The notes under the pieces: generated by a model
What the model was told of the DNA's origin: nothing
Database searches by the model: none
The model's input: only the letters and a program-made list of their open reading frames with translations
In this document: in pieces, positions 16,365 to 26,432 of the stretch
How the letters are laid out: every line of letters begins with the position of its first letter
Numbering within the stretch: the first letter of the stretch is position 1
Made by a program: the position numbers and the translations under genes
From: Acidobacteria bacterium RBG_13_68_16
GTDB taxonomy: Bacteria; Acidobacteriota; Thermoanaerobaculia; Thermoanaerobaculales; Thermoanaerobaculaceae
Length of the DNA: 32,176 bases
Reading direction: 5' to 3'
Assembly (NCBI GenBank): GCA_001766905.1
Contig: MEKI01000091.1
Coordinates: 77,031 to 109,206 of the forward strand

Positions 16365-17504
16365 TTGGACAGAAAACCCACAACGCCCGGCGACGTGTCC
16401 AGCGCCAAGCTTACCGGAAAGCTCGAAGAGGGGACCCTTTCAGGGCTCCTGCAGATGCTGTCCGCCAAGCGCCGGAGCGGCAAGCTGTCGCTCGCGACCC
16501 GGGACGCTCACGGGCTGGTGGTGCTCCAGGACGGGAACATCGTCTACGCCGCCTCCAACTCGGCACGCGAGGCGTTCGGGAACATCCTGATTCGCCACGA
16601 ACTCATCGACGACAGTGCTCTCATGCAAGCGCTCGAGCAGCAACACGCCTCCGGGCAGCAGAAACGGCTCGGGACGATCCTGGTCGAGACGGGCGCCATC
16701 TCGCAGGAGGACCTCGAGAACGTGCTGCGCGAGCAGACGGTGGGCATCATCCGGGAGCTGCTGGGCTGGCATGAGGGCTACTTCACGTTCGAGCCGCTTA
16801 CGATCGCCGGGCGCGAGTTGGGCGTCGACGCCAGGGACCTGGTAATGGACGAGGGCCTTGACGCCGAGCTCCTCTCGCACAGTTCAGCCAAAGCGGTCGC
16901 CCCCGTTCGCGGGCCGGCTCGAACGGAGATGCCGGAGGGGTCCACGGCCGCCGTCCAGAGCGAAGGGGTGGCATCCGCGACCCTGACCACGCTCAAGGAG
17001 GTCATGGCGGAGCTGCGTGCCCCCACTTTCGGCGGGGAGATCACGGTCTGGTTGCTTCGCCATGCCGCCGGCATCATGAAGCGATGCATTCTCTTCTCGT
17101 ATTCGCGCGACTGGATCCGGGGCATGGGCCAGGTCGGCCTCGACTCCGAGGGCGGCGGCGCCGGAGAGATCTCCAACGTGAGGGTCCCCGCCAACGAGAC
17201 GTCGGTGTTCACCCGCGTGGTGGAGACCCGGGGAAGCTACCAGGGGGAGCTGCCGAGGGGTCCGTGGAACGAGTACCTGGCGATCCAGCTCGGGGGGATG
17301 ACACCGCCGGAAGTGGTGGTTATCCCGATGATCGTGAACGGCAGCGTGGTCGCGCTGCTCTACGGAGACAACCTTCCGGCCGGCAATCCAATCGGGCCGA
17401 TCGACGCCGTCGAGGTCCTCATGCTCGAAGCCGGGCTCGCGATGGAGAAGACCACCCTCGAGATTCGGCTGCGGACCCTCCAGGAGCGGCTCGGCGGCGC
17501 GTAA
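16365..17504 (+). CDS. DUF4388 (PATAN-like) domain protein
   Basis: LTGKLEEGTLSGLLQMLSAKRRSGKLSLATRDAHGLVVLQDGNIVYAASNSAREAFGNILI; FGNILIRHELI... and RLGTILVETGAISQEDLENVL repeats; likely TTG start at 16365 after AGGAGG (ORF frame extends to 16302). Confidence 0.75.
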   Translation: MDRKPTTPGDVSSAKLTGKLEEGTLSGLLQMLSAKRRSGKLSLATRDAHGLVVLQDGNIVYAASNSAREAFGNILIRHELIDDSALMQALEQQHASGQQKRLGTILVETGAISQEDLENVLREQTVGIIRELLGWHEGYFTFEPLTIAGRELGVDARDLVMDEGLDAELLSHSSAKAVAPVRGPARTEMPEGSTAAVQSEGVASATLTTLKEVMAELRAPTFGGEITVWLLRHAAGIMKRCILFSYSRDWIRGMGQVGLDSEGGGAGEISNVRVPANETSVFTRVVETRGSYQGELPRGPWNEYLAIQLGGMTPPEVVVIPMIVNGSVVALLYGDNLPAGNPIGPIDAVEVLMLEAGLAMEKTTLEIRLRTLQERLGGA

Positions 17505-17622
17505 GGTTGCCGCACGCTCACTCCTCTCACAACCCACGAAGCGAACGCAACGCGCGCGGCGGTTCCGTTGCGCTTCACGTCGCGGTGCTATCCTTTGCGT
17601 CCTGAGGGATGAAGGAGAGGCC

Positions 17623-19545
17623 GTGGCGCGCGACACCTTCTACATCACGACACCGATCTACTACGTGAACGACCTACCCCACATCGGGCACATCTACACG
17701 ACTGTCGTGGCGGATACCGTGGCGCGGTACAAGCGGATGCGCGGCTTCGACGTGCGTTTCCTCACCGGGACCGACGAGCACGGCCAGAAGATGGACCGCA
17801 CCGCGAAGCAGCAGGGCCTGCCCCCGAAAGCACTGGCGGACCGCGTGGTGAGCCGGTACCACGAGCTGTGGCGAACACTCTCGATCACCAACGATGACTT
17901 CATCCGCACCACGGAGCCGCGGCATCACGCGGGCGTCCACGCGCTCATAGCGCTGCTAAAGGCGAAAGGCGACATCTACAAGGGGTCCTACGAAGGGTGG
18001 TACTGCGCAGGGTGCGAGGCGTTCTTCCCCGAATCGCAGCTGGTGGACGGCAAGTGCCCGGACCAGGGCCACCCCGTCGAGATGCTCAAGGAGGAATCGT
18101 ACTTCTTTCGGCTTTCGGCCTACCAGGAGCCCCTACTGCGCTTCTACCGGGAAAACCCTGAGTGCATCCGCCCGGCCTCCCGCTACAACGAGGTGGTGCG
18201 CTTCGTCGAGATGGGCCTCAAGGACCTCTCGATCTCACGCGTCTCGCTGAAGTGGGGGATCCCGTGGCCGGGTGACCCCGAGCACGTGGTGTATGTATGG
18301 CTGGACGCCCTGGCGAACTACATCACGGCCCTCGGCTTCGGCTCGGCGGACCAGACGCTCTACCGGCGCTACTGGCCTGCGACCCTGCACTTCGTGGGCA
18401 AGGACATCCTGCGCTTCCACTGCGTGTACTGGCCCGCGTTCCTGATGTCTGCCGACCTTCCCCTCCCCGAGCAGGTCTTCGGCCACGGCTGGTGGCTGCG
18501 GGACGAGCGCAAGATGTCGAAATCACTCGGGAACGTCGTGCGCCCGGACTACCTCATCGAGCGCTTCGGGCCGGACGCCCTTCGCTACTTTCTGTTGCGT
18601 GAGATGACGTTCGGGCAGGATGCCAGCTTTTCCGACGAGGGTTTCCTGGGTCGGTACAACGCCGACCTGGCCAACGGCCTGGGCAACGCATCGTCGCGGG
18701 TGCTTGCGATGGCGCGCCGCTACTTCGACGGGAAGACCCCGCCCGAGCCGTGCGAGGAGAGCCCCCTGCGGGACGTGGCCGAGGGCGCCGTGCGCCGCTA
18801 CATCGAGGCGATGGACGACTACGAGTTCCAGCGCGCCCTCGAGGGCATTTGGGAGCTGCTGACGGCCGTGGACGGCTACGTCAACGAGAAGGCGCCGTGG
18901 GCGATCGTCAAGGCCGAGGGCGTCACCTCGCTGCGGGTGGGTCGCGTACTTTACAACTGCCTCGAGGCGCTGCGCCTGGCGGCCGTGATGGTGGGTCCCG
19001 TGATGCCGGGCACGGCCGCGCGCCTTCTGGCGCAGCTCGGCATCACGCCGGCGGTCGCCACCGAGAACGCACTGCGCTGGGGCGGCCTGGCAGTAAACCG
19101 GATGCTCGGCGAGGAGGGGGCGCTGTTCCCCCGTGCTGATGTCGAGGCCTTTTTCGCGGAGGTCAACGTGGACGAGTCGAAACCCGATGGAGCTACGGCC
19201 CCGGCGACGGCCGAGGGCGATCTGCTCGGCATCGAGGAATTCGCCCGAATGAAGCTGGTGGTCGGGCAGGTGATGGTCGCCGAGCGCGTCCCCAAGTCCA
19301 AGAAGCTCGTTCGCTTGGAGGTGGACCTGGGCGAGGGGAGCCTGCGGCAGCTCGTGGCGGGGATCGGCGCCCAGTACGAACCTGAGAGGCTCATCGGCCG
19401 CCGGATCGTTGTGGTGGCAAACCTCAAGCCGGCAGTCCTGATGGGCGTCGAGTCGCGGGGGATGCTGCTCGCTGCTTCGGTGGAGGGCGCTCCGTACTTG
19501 CTCTCGGTAGACGCCGACGTGCCGCCAGGCACCGGAGTGAAATGA
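17623..19545 (+). CDS. metG: Methionine-tRNA ligase with C-terminal tRNA-binding domain
   Basis: FYITTPIYYVNDLPHIGHIYTTVVADTVARYKRMRG; TGTDEHGQKM; HGWWLRDERKMSKSLGNVV; C-terminal EMAP/Trbp111-like EFARMKLVVGQVMVAERVPKSKKLVRLEVDLGEG...VVVANLKPAVLMGVESRGMLLAA. Confidence 0.97.
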   Translation: MARDTFYITTPIYYVNDLPHIGHIYTTVVADTVARYKRMRGFDVRFLTGTDEHGQKMDRTAKQQGLPPKALADRVVSRYHELWRTLSITNDDFIRTTEPRHHAGVHALIALLKAKGDIYKGSYEGWYCAGCEAFFPESQLVDGKCPDQGHPVEMLKEESYFFRLSAYQEPLLRFYRENPECIRPASRYNEVVRFVEMGLKDLSISRVSLKWGIPWPGDPEHVVYVWLDALANYITALGFGSADQTLYRRYWPATLHFVGKDILRFHCVYWPAFLMSADLPLPEQVFGHGWWLRDERKMSKSLGNVVRPDYLIERFGPDALRYFLLREMTFGQDASFSDEGFLGRYNADLANGLGNASSRVLAMARRYFDGKTPPEPCEESPLRDVAEGAVRRYIEAMDDYEFQRALEGIWELLTAVDGYVNEKAPWAIVKAEGVTSLRVGRVLYNCLEALRLAAVMVGPVMPGTAARLLAQLGITPAVATENALRWGGLAVNRMLGEEGALFPRADVEAFFAEVNVDESKPDGATAPATAEGDLLGIEEFARMKLVVGQVMVAERVPKSKKLVRLEVDLGEGSLRQLVAGIGAQYEPERLIGRRIVVVANLKPAVLMGVESRGMLLAASVEGAPYLLSVDADVPPGTGVK

Positions 19546-19571
19546 CCGCCGCACGCGCTCGCGCGGGCTGC

Positions 19572-19636
19572 GGTCATCCTGACCCTGAGCAGAGCGAGGG
19601 GGAAGGATCCCGAGGCATACCGAGGCCGAAGTGACC
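19572..19636. repeat. Candidate degenerate copy of the TGTCATCCTGAG...GAAGGATC repeat
   Basis: GGTCATCCTGACCCTGAGCAGAGCGAGGGGGAAGGATCCCGAG...GCCGAAGTGACC shares GTCATCCTGA and GAAGGATCCC with the dnaE2-borne element. Degenerate ends GGTCAT / GTGACC. Confidence 0.55.
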
Positions 19637-19653
19637 CTCTCGCAACGTGCGCC

Positions 19654-20925
19654 ATGATTCTCCGCCTGCCCTACGGGCGCGGGACGATCACCGCGGACCT
19701 CCGCGGCCTGCACTGTCACGAGCTGCGACCGGCCACACCACGACGCGTCGCCCCCGTAAGGGACCTGGCCGCGGAGGCGCTCGACCACCCTGCCGAAGGG
19801 CCGTCCATTACGGAACTTGCCCGAGGTGTTCACCGCGTCACGGTGCTCGTCCCCGATGCGACCCGAAAGGTGCCGTTGCCGGAGATCCTGCCACTGGTCT
19901 TCGAGCGCCTTAGCCATGCCGGCGTCGAGGCCCGAGGAATCACGGTGCTGGTGGCGTGTGGGACCCATCCTTCAGGGGATGCGGAATCCCTCGCGAGCCT
20001 GCTCGGCCCGATTCCCAACGAGATTCGCGTGATCCAGCACGACGCCCGTGATACGGCCTCGCTCGTGAGCGTGGGCACAGTTCCCTCGGGGCTTGCGGTC
20101 AGGCTTAACCGCGCGGCGCTGGAGGCAGACCTGCTGGTTGCGGTGTCATCGGTCCAGCACCACTACTTCGCCGGGTTCGGGGGAGGTCCCAAGCTTGTCT
20201 TCCCCGGGGTTGCCGGGTACGAGGAGACCCAGGCGAATCACGCCAGGGTCATCGACCTGACCACGGACCCGCCCGGCCGCCACCCGCGCTGCGAGCCCGG
20301 CATGCTGGACGGCAACCCTGTCGCCGAAGAGATTGCCCTGGCCGCAAATCTGCGGCCTCCCGACTTCGCGCTGCTGCTGGTGGGCGGCGAGGACGGGCGC
20401 CCGGCCTGGTCGGCGGGCGGAACCCTCTCCGCGACGTTCCCGAGCGCCTGCGCTCGGGCTCGCGCGTGGTTCGAGGTGGAGGGCGGGCCGTTTCGCCGGG
20501 TGATCGTGACCGCGGGCGGCTACCCCACGGACCACACGCTGATCCAGGCGCACAAGGCACTCGACGCGGCGTGCCGTTTTGCGGCACCCGACGCCGAGGT
20601 GTTGTTCGTCGCGGAGTGCCACGGCGGGCCCGGATCCCCCGACATCGAGCCGTTCCTCGCAGACCCAAGAGTGTCGGCGATCGTGGCGCGTCTCGCGGGT
20701 GGCTACGTGCAGTACGGTCACACCGCGCTGCGCCTGATCGAGAAGACCGGCGCCTTCCGCGTTCTGGCGAAAACCGGGCTTCCCGCCGACCTTTCGGAGC
20801 GCCTCGGCCTGCACGTCGTCGCCGACGTCCAGGAGGTACTCGGGCAGTGGCGTGAGCAGGCCCCGCAGGAGGCCGTCGGCCTCATGGTCGGTCCGATCGT
20901 GTATCCACGCAGGGCCACTCACTAG
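19654..20925 (+). CDS. LarA-like (lactate racemase / DUF2088) family protein
   Basis: VTVLVPDATRKVPLPEILPLVFERL; VLVACGTHPSGD; NRAALEADLLVAVSSVQHHYFAGFGGGPKLVFPGVAGYEETQANHARV; RVIVTAGGYPTDHTLIQAHKALDAA. Confidence 0.88.
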   Translation: MILRLPYGRGTITADLRGLHCHELRPATPRRVAPVRDLAAEALDHPAEGPSITELARGVHRVTVLVPDATRKVPLPEILPLVFERLSHAGVEARGITVLVACGTHPSGDAESLASLLGPIPNEIRVIQHDARDTASLVSVGTVPSGLAVRLNRAALEADLLVAVSSVQHHYFAGFGGGPKLVFPGVAGYEETQANHARVIDLTTDPPGRHPRCEPGMLDGNPVAEEIALAANLRPPDFALLLVGGEDGRPAWSAGGTLSATFPSACARARAWFEVEGGPFRRVIVTAGGYPTDHTLIQAHKALDAACRFAAPDAEVLFVAECHGGPGSPDIEPFLADPRVSAIVARLAGGYVQYGHTALRLIEKTGAFRVLAKTGLPADLSERLGLHVVADVQEVLGQWREQAPQEAVGLMVGPIVYPRRATH

Positions 20926-20990
20926 CTCGATCCCTTCAAATGGGGTCACGGCACACTACCCGAATCGTTGTCGCCCAATTGGGTCGACCC

Positions 20991-21674
20991 TCATGCCCCC
21001 GGCGTGCGGATCGGGCCCACTCGCTCGACCGCACCCGCCGGGACGGTAGTCGCCGGCAGCAGGAACGCCCGCACCGGAGAGGCCTCCACGTTGGGCAGCC
21101 GCAGCGGGGCGGCGACCAGGGTATAGGTGCCCGGGATGACGCCGCTGAAGTCCAACCCCTCCAGGATCGCGATCGACTGTGCGACGCAACGCCGGTGGGA
21201 CGGGAGGTCGACCGCCGTGGGGTCATCCACCGAGGGCGTGTCGATGCCAACGAGAATCGCGCCCGAACGGACGAGGAAGTCAACGAGGCGGGGGGCCAGA
21301 CTCGCAAAGGTCGCCGGGATCGGTGCTTCGAGAGCCCAGGTCCAGGTGGCGAAGAGCACGCGAGGGGTGGCAGGCTTCCACCCGCTCGGGAGGTCGTTTT
21401 CGGAGATCGCACGATCGTGACCCGGGAGTCCGAGGACCTCGCACGGTCCAACGCAAACCGAGAGAGGAACGCCCGCCACATCGCGGCCGTGGGGGTCGAG
21501 GTGCAGGGGGGCGTCGAGGTGGGTTCCGAGGTGGGGGGAGAACTGCAGGCAGGACACGGCGGCCGTCACGGTGCCGTGCGCCTGCGTCCAGCGCTTCGAG
21601 AACGCCACGTCGCCTGGCCACGCGGCAGTGGTCGGCCCGAGGGGCCGGGTGATGTCGATGATCTTGCCGATCAC
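20991..21674 (-). CDS. Cyclase family protein, KynB-like (kynurenine formamidase type)
   Basis: IIDITRPLGPTTAAWPGDVAFSKRW...SCLQFSPHLGTHLDAPLHLDPHGRDVAGVPLSVCVGPCEVLGL...LVGIDTPSVDDPTAVDLPSHRRCVAQSIAILEGLDFSGVIPGTYTLVAAPLRLPNVEASPVRAFLLP. Confidence 0.88.
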   Translation of the reverse strand: MIGKIIDITRPLGPTTAAWPGDVAFSKRWTQAHGTVTAAVSCLQFSPHLGTHLDAPLHLDPHGRDVAGVPLSVCVGPCEVLGLPGHDRAISENDLPSGWKPATPRVLFATWTWALEAPIPATFASLAPRLVDFLVRSGAILVGIDTPSVDDPTAVDLPSHRRCVAQSIAILEGLDFSGVIPGTYTLVAAPLRLPNVEASPVRAFLLPATTVPAGAVERVGPIRTPGA

Positions 21675-21727
21675 CCGGCTATCCTCTCACGATTGGCGCG
21701 GACCGGGAAAGGCGACTGCCCGGCGGG

Positions 21728-21756
21728 TTGACAACAACAAACACCGCGCCGATCCT
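21728..21756 (+). promoter_or_regulatory. Possible sigma70-like promoter for the polyamine operon
   Basis: Perfect TTGACA at 21728-21733, 17-nt spacer, weak -10 GATCCT (3/6 match), upstream of the ORF at 21847. Confidence 0.25.
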
Positions 21757-21846
21757 GAGTGCGACTCGGTCGGTGCTTGATGTCGCCGAGGTTTCCGACT
21801 ACGCTCCGCATCTCCCGCGACGCGGGGGATCGACAGGGAGGGCCGA

Positions 21847-22404
21847 ATGCCAACACACCTCGTGCCGAAGAGGCTCTACCTCACGAACGGTGTCGGCGTT
21901 CACGCGGAGAAGCTCCAGTCGTTCGAGCTCGCGCTCAGGGACGCCGGGCTCGCGTACCTCAACCTGGTTTCGGTATCGTCCATCTACCCGCCCGGCTGCA
22001 GGATCGTCACACGCGCCAGGGGCGAGGAGTACCTGGAGCCGGGGCAGATCGGTTTCGTGGTGATGAGCCGGTCCGAGTCCAACGAGCCTCACCGGATGAT
22101 CGCAGCCTCGATCGGCGTGGCCGTGCCGGCGGACCGCCGCATGTACGGCTACCTCTCGGAGCACCACTCGTTCGGACAGACGGGCAAGGAGGCGGGGGAC
22201 TACGCCGAGGACCTGGCGGCGTCGATGCTCGCCTCCACTCTGGGCGTGGAGTTCGACGAGAACCAGTCGTGGGACGAGAAGCGCCAGATCTGGAAGATCT
22301 CGAACAAGATCGTGACCACCCGCAACGTCACGCAGTCCGCCGTGGTCGGCCGATCCGGGAAGTGGACCACCGTGGTCGCCGCCGCGATGATGCTGTTCGA
22401 CTAG
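21847..22404 (+). CDS. Pyruvoyl-dependent arginine decarboxylase
   Basis: Self-cleavage context [95 protein letters not shown]. Confidence 0.93.
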   Translation: MPTHLVPKRLYLTNGVGVHAEKLQSFELALRDAGLAYLNLVSVSSIYPPGCRIVTRARGEEYLEPGQIGFVVMSRSESNEPHRMIAASIGVAVPADRRMYGYLSEHHSFGQTGKEAGDYAEDLAASMLASTLGVEFDENQSWDEKRQIWKISNKIVTTRNVTQSAVVGRSGKWTTVVAAAMMLFD

Positions 22405-22412
22405 GTGGAGCC

Positions 22413-23525
22413 ATGGCCGACCCCAAGACGCGGTTCCTGGGTGGCGCGCGGATCCTGCCGCAGCGCGTGCGCGGCGAGATGACGGCAGCGCAACTTGTCG
22501 ATGGGGTGTTCACCGCATACAACGCCGCGCGACTGCGCGAGGCGGCACGACTGCTCGCGACCAAGATGCTCGCGCCCGACACAACCGTTGCGGCTTCGCT
22601 CACGGGCGCCCTGACCCCGGGAGGTTACGGGATCTCGTGCCTGATCCCCCTGGTCGAGGCCGGGTTTGTCGACTGGATCGTCTCCACCGGAGCGAACCTC
22701 TACCACGACCTCCACTTCGGCTTGGGGATGCGGCTCCACCATGGCTCACCGTTCGTCTCCGACGTGGAGCTGCGTAAGGCCGGAGTGATCCGCATCTACG
22801 ACGTCTTCTTCGACTACAAGGTCCTGCTGGACACCGATGCGTTCGTGCGTGAGGTGATCCAGGCCCCGGAGTTCCAGCGCCCGATGTCCTCCGCCGAATT
22901 CCACAACGTTCTCGGTCGCTACGTGACCGAGCGCGAAAAGGTCCTCAAGATCGAGGGGAGCTCCCTGCTTGCAGCGTGCCACAGGGCAGCCGTCCCCGTT
23001 TACACGTCATCGCCGGGCGACTCCTCAATCGGCATGAACGTGGCGGCGCTGGCGCTGACCGGCTCGAGGCTCACCATCGACCCCAACCTCGACGTCAACG
23101 AGACAGCCGCCCTCGTGTACGACGCCAAACGGTCCGGTGGGAAGAGTGCGGTCCTGATCCTCGGAGGCGGTAGCCCGAAGAACTTTTTGCTCCAAACCGA
23201 GCCCCAAATTCAGGAGGTCCTGGGGCTCGAGGAGAGGGGCCATGACTACTTCCTGCAGGTCACCGATGCCCGCCCCGACACCGGCGGTCTCTCCGGGGCG
23301 ACGCCGGCCGAGGCGGTGTCGTGGGGAAAGATCGACCCTGATCAGCTTCCCGACGCGGTTGTGGTTTACACGGACACGACCATCGCGCTGCCGCTGCTCA
23401 CCGCTTACGCGCTCGCCAACCGGGAGCCGCGCCCGCTCAAACGCCTCTATGATCGTCGCGAGCAGATGCTCGGTCGGCTCCGGGAGGACTATCTTGCCGC
23501 CCGTGGGAGCAAAGGGAATGACTGA
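22413..23525 (+). CDS. Deoxyhypusine synthase-like family protein
   Basis: [125 protein letters not shown], containing the DHS catalytic-Lys motif EAVSWGK (Lys codon 23328-23330). Confidence 0.92.
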   Translation: MADPKTRFLGGARILPQRVRGEMTAAQLVDGVFTAYNAARLREAARLLATKMLAPDTTVAASLTGALTPGGYGISCLIPLVEAGFVDWIVSTGANLYHDLHFGLGMRLHHGSPFVSDVELRKAGVIRIYDVFFDYKVLLDTDAFVREVIQAPEFQRPMSSAEFHNVLGRYVTEREKVLKIEGSSLLAACHRAAVPVYTSSPGDSSIGMNVAALALTGSRLTIDPNLDVNETAALVYDAKRSGGKSAVLILGGGSPKNFLLQTEPQIQEVLGLEERGHDYFLQVTDARPDTGGLSGATPAEAVSWGKIDPDQLPDAVVVYTDTTIALPLLTAYALANREPRPLKRLYDRREQMLGRLREDYLAARGSKGND

Positions 23526-24423
23526 CGACCGTTACGCCCCCTACCAGGATTTCCTGGGCGTCCCGGCGGGGGCAAAACCGACGCGGCCGGCCCGGGCCGC
23601 CATCCTCCCGATCCCGTACGACCTCACAACCTCGTACCAGCCGGGCGCCCGCCGCGGCCCGCTCGCAATCCTCGAGGCCTCCACACACCTCGAGACGTTT
23701 GACGACGAGCTGGGCCGCGAAACCTGGGAGGAGGTCGGGATCGAGACGCTTGCCGCGGTGGTTCCGGACACGGCTGGTCCCGCGCCCACGCTGGACCGCA
23801 TCGAACGCGTCGCGCACGACGTCGTCTCGAGCGGGCGATTCCTCGTCGGGCTGGGAGGCGAGCACTCGGTGACCGCGCCGCTGGTGCGCGCCGCCCGGTC
23901 AAAACACCCCGACCTAGGTGTCCTTCAGCTCGACGCCCACGCAGATCTGCGCGACTCCTTCGAAGGCTCCCCGCACAACCACGCGTGCGTCATGCACCGG
24001 GTCATCGACGACGGTGTGGCGCTCGCCCAGGTGGGGATCCGGTCGCTCACCGGCGAGGAGCGGAAGCTCATCCGCGAGCTCGGGATATGCACGGTGTTCG
24101 CGCCGGAGGCCGTCGGGGCGCCGGTGGAAAGCTGGATTGGCCGGGTCCTCTCCGCGCTGCCCGAGGATGTCTACGTCACCGTGGACCTGGACGCCTTCGA
24201 CCCGGCGGTCATGCCGGCCACCGGGACGCCGGAGCCCGGGGGACTGGACTGGTACCGCGCCCTGGCCGTTCTGAGGGAGGTTGCGCTCCGCAAGAGGATC
24301 GTCGGCTTCGACGTGGTCGAGCTCGCGCCCATTCCTGGCAACGTCGCGCCCGATTTCCTCGCCGCCAAGCTCGTGTACCGACTCCTGGGCTACGCGTTCC
24401 TTCTCGAGCGCAACGCGCGGTGA
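23518..24423 (+). CDS. speB: Agmatinase / ureohydrolase (arginase) family protein
   Basis: [110 protein letters not shown]; metal-ligand motifs intact. Confidence 0.92.
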   Translation: MTDDRYAPYQDFLGVPAGAKPTRPARAAILPIPYDLTTSYQPGARRGPLAILEASTHLETFDDELGRETWEEVGIETLAAVVPDTAGPAPTLDRIERVAHDVVSSGRFLVGLGGEHSVTAPLVRAARSKHPDLGVLQLDAHADLRDSFEGSPHNHACVMHRVIDDGVALAQVGIRSLTGEERKLIRELGICTVFAPEAVGAPVESWIGRVLSALPEDVYVTVDLDAFDPAVMPATGTPEPGGLDWYRALAVLREVALRKRIVGFDVVELAPIPGNVAPDFLAAKLVYRLLGYAFLLERNAR

Positions 24424-24621
24424 TCCTGCTGCCCGCTACCTCGTCGCGAGCACGGCAGGCGACAGGTCCTTCGGCCCGGGCGCGAGCCGGCCCCCTACAT
24501 GTGGGCGGGTTACAATCGTCTCCAGTGAGAGGGGGCCCGCCATTCTTGACCTGGCCATCAACCGGCTCATGGGCGTGCGGCACGCGCTGACTGCGATGGC
24601 GCCGGCGGACCCGGCCTTGCG

Positions 24622-25917
24622 ATGGCCGCACTGAAGCGCCGCATTCCGCTCCACACGCAGATGCTCCTGGGTGGGGCGTTCGGTGCCGGTGCCGGCGTGA
24701 CGGCCTACATCTTCGCAGGGCAGAGCAGCGGCCTCGAAACGTTCGTCAAGTACGTCGCCCATCCCGTCGGACAGATCTACCTGCGGCTGCTGTTCATGCT
24801 GGTGTTGCCCCTGATCGTCTCGGCGCTCGCCCTCGGCGTCGCACAACTGCGTGACCTCCGCCAGCTGGGGCGAATCGGCCTCAAGACGCTGGCCTACACC
24901 GTCGTGGTGTCGGCGATAGCGGTTCTGATCGGCCTCACCCTGGCGAACGTGCTGCGCCCCGGGGACGGGATGTCGCCAGAGGCGCGTGCCCGGCTCATGG
25001 AGGGCGCATCGGGGCGCGCGGCTGCGGTCGGCGGCGCGATGGCGCCCCGTTCAGGACTCGAGCTTCTCGTCGGGATCGTGCCCAAGAACCCGCTCGCAGC
25101 GGCGGTGGAGGGGGACTACCTGGCGGTGATGTTCTTCGCCCTCATGCTGGGCGTGGGACTGGCCTTCACCCGCACCCCCGCGGCGCGGAAATTCGAGGAT
25201 GCGCTCGAGGGCCTCTACGACGTGACGATGAAGCTGATTGGCCTCGTGATCTCCACGGCGCCGGTTGGCGTGGCGGCACTCCTGTTCACGCTCACAGCCC
25301 AGCTCGGCTACGAGATCATCGCCCAGCTCGCGCGCTACGTCGGTGTTGTGCTGCTCGCGCTGGGACTGCATCAATTCGGGGTCTACTCCCTGTCGGTCAG
25401 TCTGCTAGGTCGGATGAGCCCGCGGCGTTTCTTCGGAGGGATCGAAGAGGCGATGATCACCGCGTTCTCAACGGCGTCGAGCAACGCGACATTGCCGACT
25501 GCACTCAAGGTGGCGGACGAAAACCTGAGGCTTCCGCAGTCGGTCAGCCGCTTCGTGCTCACGATTGGCGCGACGGCGAACCAGAACGGCACGGCGCTCT
25601 TTGAGGGGATAACTGTGCTGTTCCTGGCTCAGTTCTACGGTGTCACGCTCACGCTTTCTAAGCAGGCAATCGTGATGGTCATCTGCATTCTGGGCGGGAT
25701 CGGCACCGCCGGCATCCCGGCAGGGTCGATCCCAGTTGTCGCGATGATCCTCGGCACCGTCGGTATTCCGGTCGAGGGGATCGGTCTGATCCTGGGCGTC
25801 GACCGCTTCCTCGACATGTGCCGCACGACACTCAACGTGACGGGCGATCTCGCGGCCGCTGTGGTTGTTTCCCGTGGGGAGGGTGCCGGCACCCCCCTGC
25901 CGCCAACCCCCGCGTAG
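24622..25917 (+). CDS. Dicarboxylate/amino acid:cation symporter (DAACS family)
   Basis: VGQIYLRLLFMLVLPLIVSALALGVAQL; MITAFSTASSNATLPTALKVADENL; RFVLTIGATANQNGTALFEGITVLFLAQFYG; GTAGIPAGSIPVVAMILGTVGIPVEGIGLILGVDRFLDMCRTTLNVTGDLAAAVVV. Confidence 0.94.
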   Translation: MAALKRRIPLHTQMLLGGAFGAGAGVTAYIFAGQSSGLETFVKYVAHPVGQIYLRLLFMLVLPLIVSALALGVAQLRDLRQLGRIGLKTLAYTVVVSAIAVLIGLTLANVLRPGDGMSPEARARLMEGASGRAAAVGGAMAPRSGLELLVGIVPKNPLAAAVEGDYLAVMFFALMLGVGLAFTRTPAARKFEDALEGLYDVTMKLIGLVISTAPVGVAALLFTLTAQLGYEIIAQLARYVGVVLLALGLHQFGVYSLSVSLLGRMSPRRFFGGIEEAMITAFSTASSNATLPTALKVADENLRLPQSVSRFVLTIGATANQNGTALFEGITVLFLAQFYGVTLTLSKQAIVMVICILGGIGTAGIPAGSIPVVAMILGTVGIPVEGIGLILGVDRFLDMCRTTLNVTGDLAAAVVVSRGEGAGTPLPPTPA

Positions 25918-26036
25918 CTTTCTCGACCGGCCGACGCCCGCGCAACGGTCTCTCGCCCGCGCCAGTCACACCGACCTTGACGCCAGAGCAAACGAGACTT
26001 AATCTTGTTGGTGTCCAGTACAAGAAAAGGGGAGGG

Positions 26037-26354
26037 ATGCCCATGATCCTGGTGCGCGACGTGTTCCGACTCAAGTTCGGCAAGGCAAAGGAGGCCCGAG
26101 CGCTGATGAAGGAGGGTCTGCGCATCGCGGCGAAGGCGGGGTTTTCCTCTCAGCGGCAGCTGGTGGATCTCACGGGGCAGTTCTACACCCTGGTGCTGGA
26201 GAGCACACACGCCAGCCTGGCGGCGTGGGAGTCAGCCATGAGCGACACGGGAGACGCACAGGTCGCCAAGGAGTGGGGTGCTTGGTACGAGAGGTTCAAG
26301 CCCCTGGTGGACTCCGGCCACCGCGAGGTCTTCACGGTGCTGGACGAAGGGTAA
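26037..26354 (+). CDS. Hypothetical protein, possible dimeric alpha/beta barrel (NIPSNAP-like)
   Basis: MPMILVRDVFRLKFGKAKEARALMKEGLRIAAKAGFSSQRQLVDLTGQFYTLVLESTHASLAAWESAM...WYERFKPLVDSGHREVFTVL; GGAGGG immediately upstream of the ATG. Confidence 0.65.
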   Translation: MPMILVRDVFRLKFGKAKEARALMKEGLRIAAKAGFSSQRQLVDLTGQFYTLVLESTHASLAAWESAMSDTGDAQVAKEWGAWYERFKPLVDSGHREVFTVLDEG

Positions 26355-26432
26355 CGGCCGCGTGCAGGGTCCGCCGACCCAGGCGGCCGGGCAAGCAGCG
26401 ACCGGTGCACCTTGCGCGCGAAGGGGGCTGGA

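Noticed and set aside
19654-20925. Complete lar operon (nickel-pincer lactate racemase system)
   Set aside because: Only the LarA-like gene is present; no larB, larC or larE in the window, so lactate racemase function cannot be claimed.
24511-24516. TACAAT as a -10 box upstream of the DAACS symporter
   Set aside because: No acceptable -35 hexamer at 16-18 nt spacing; too weak to report as a promoter.
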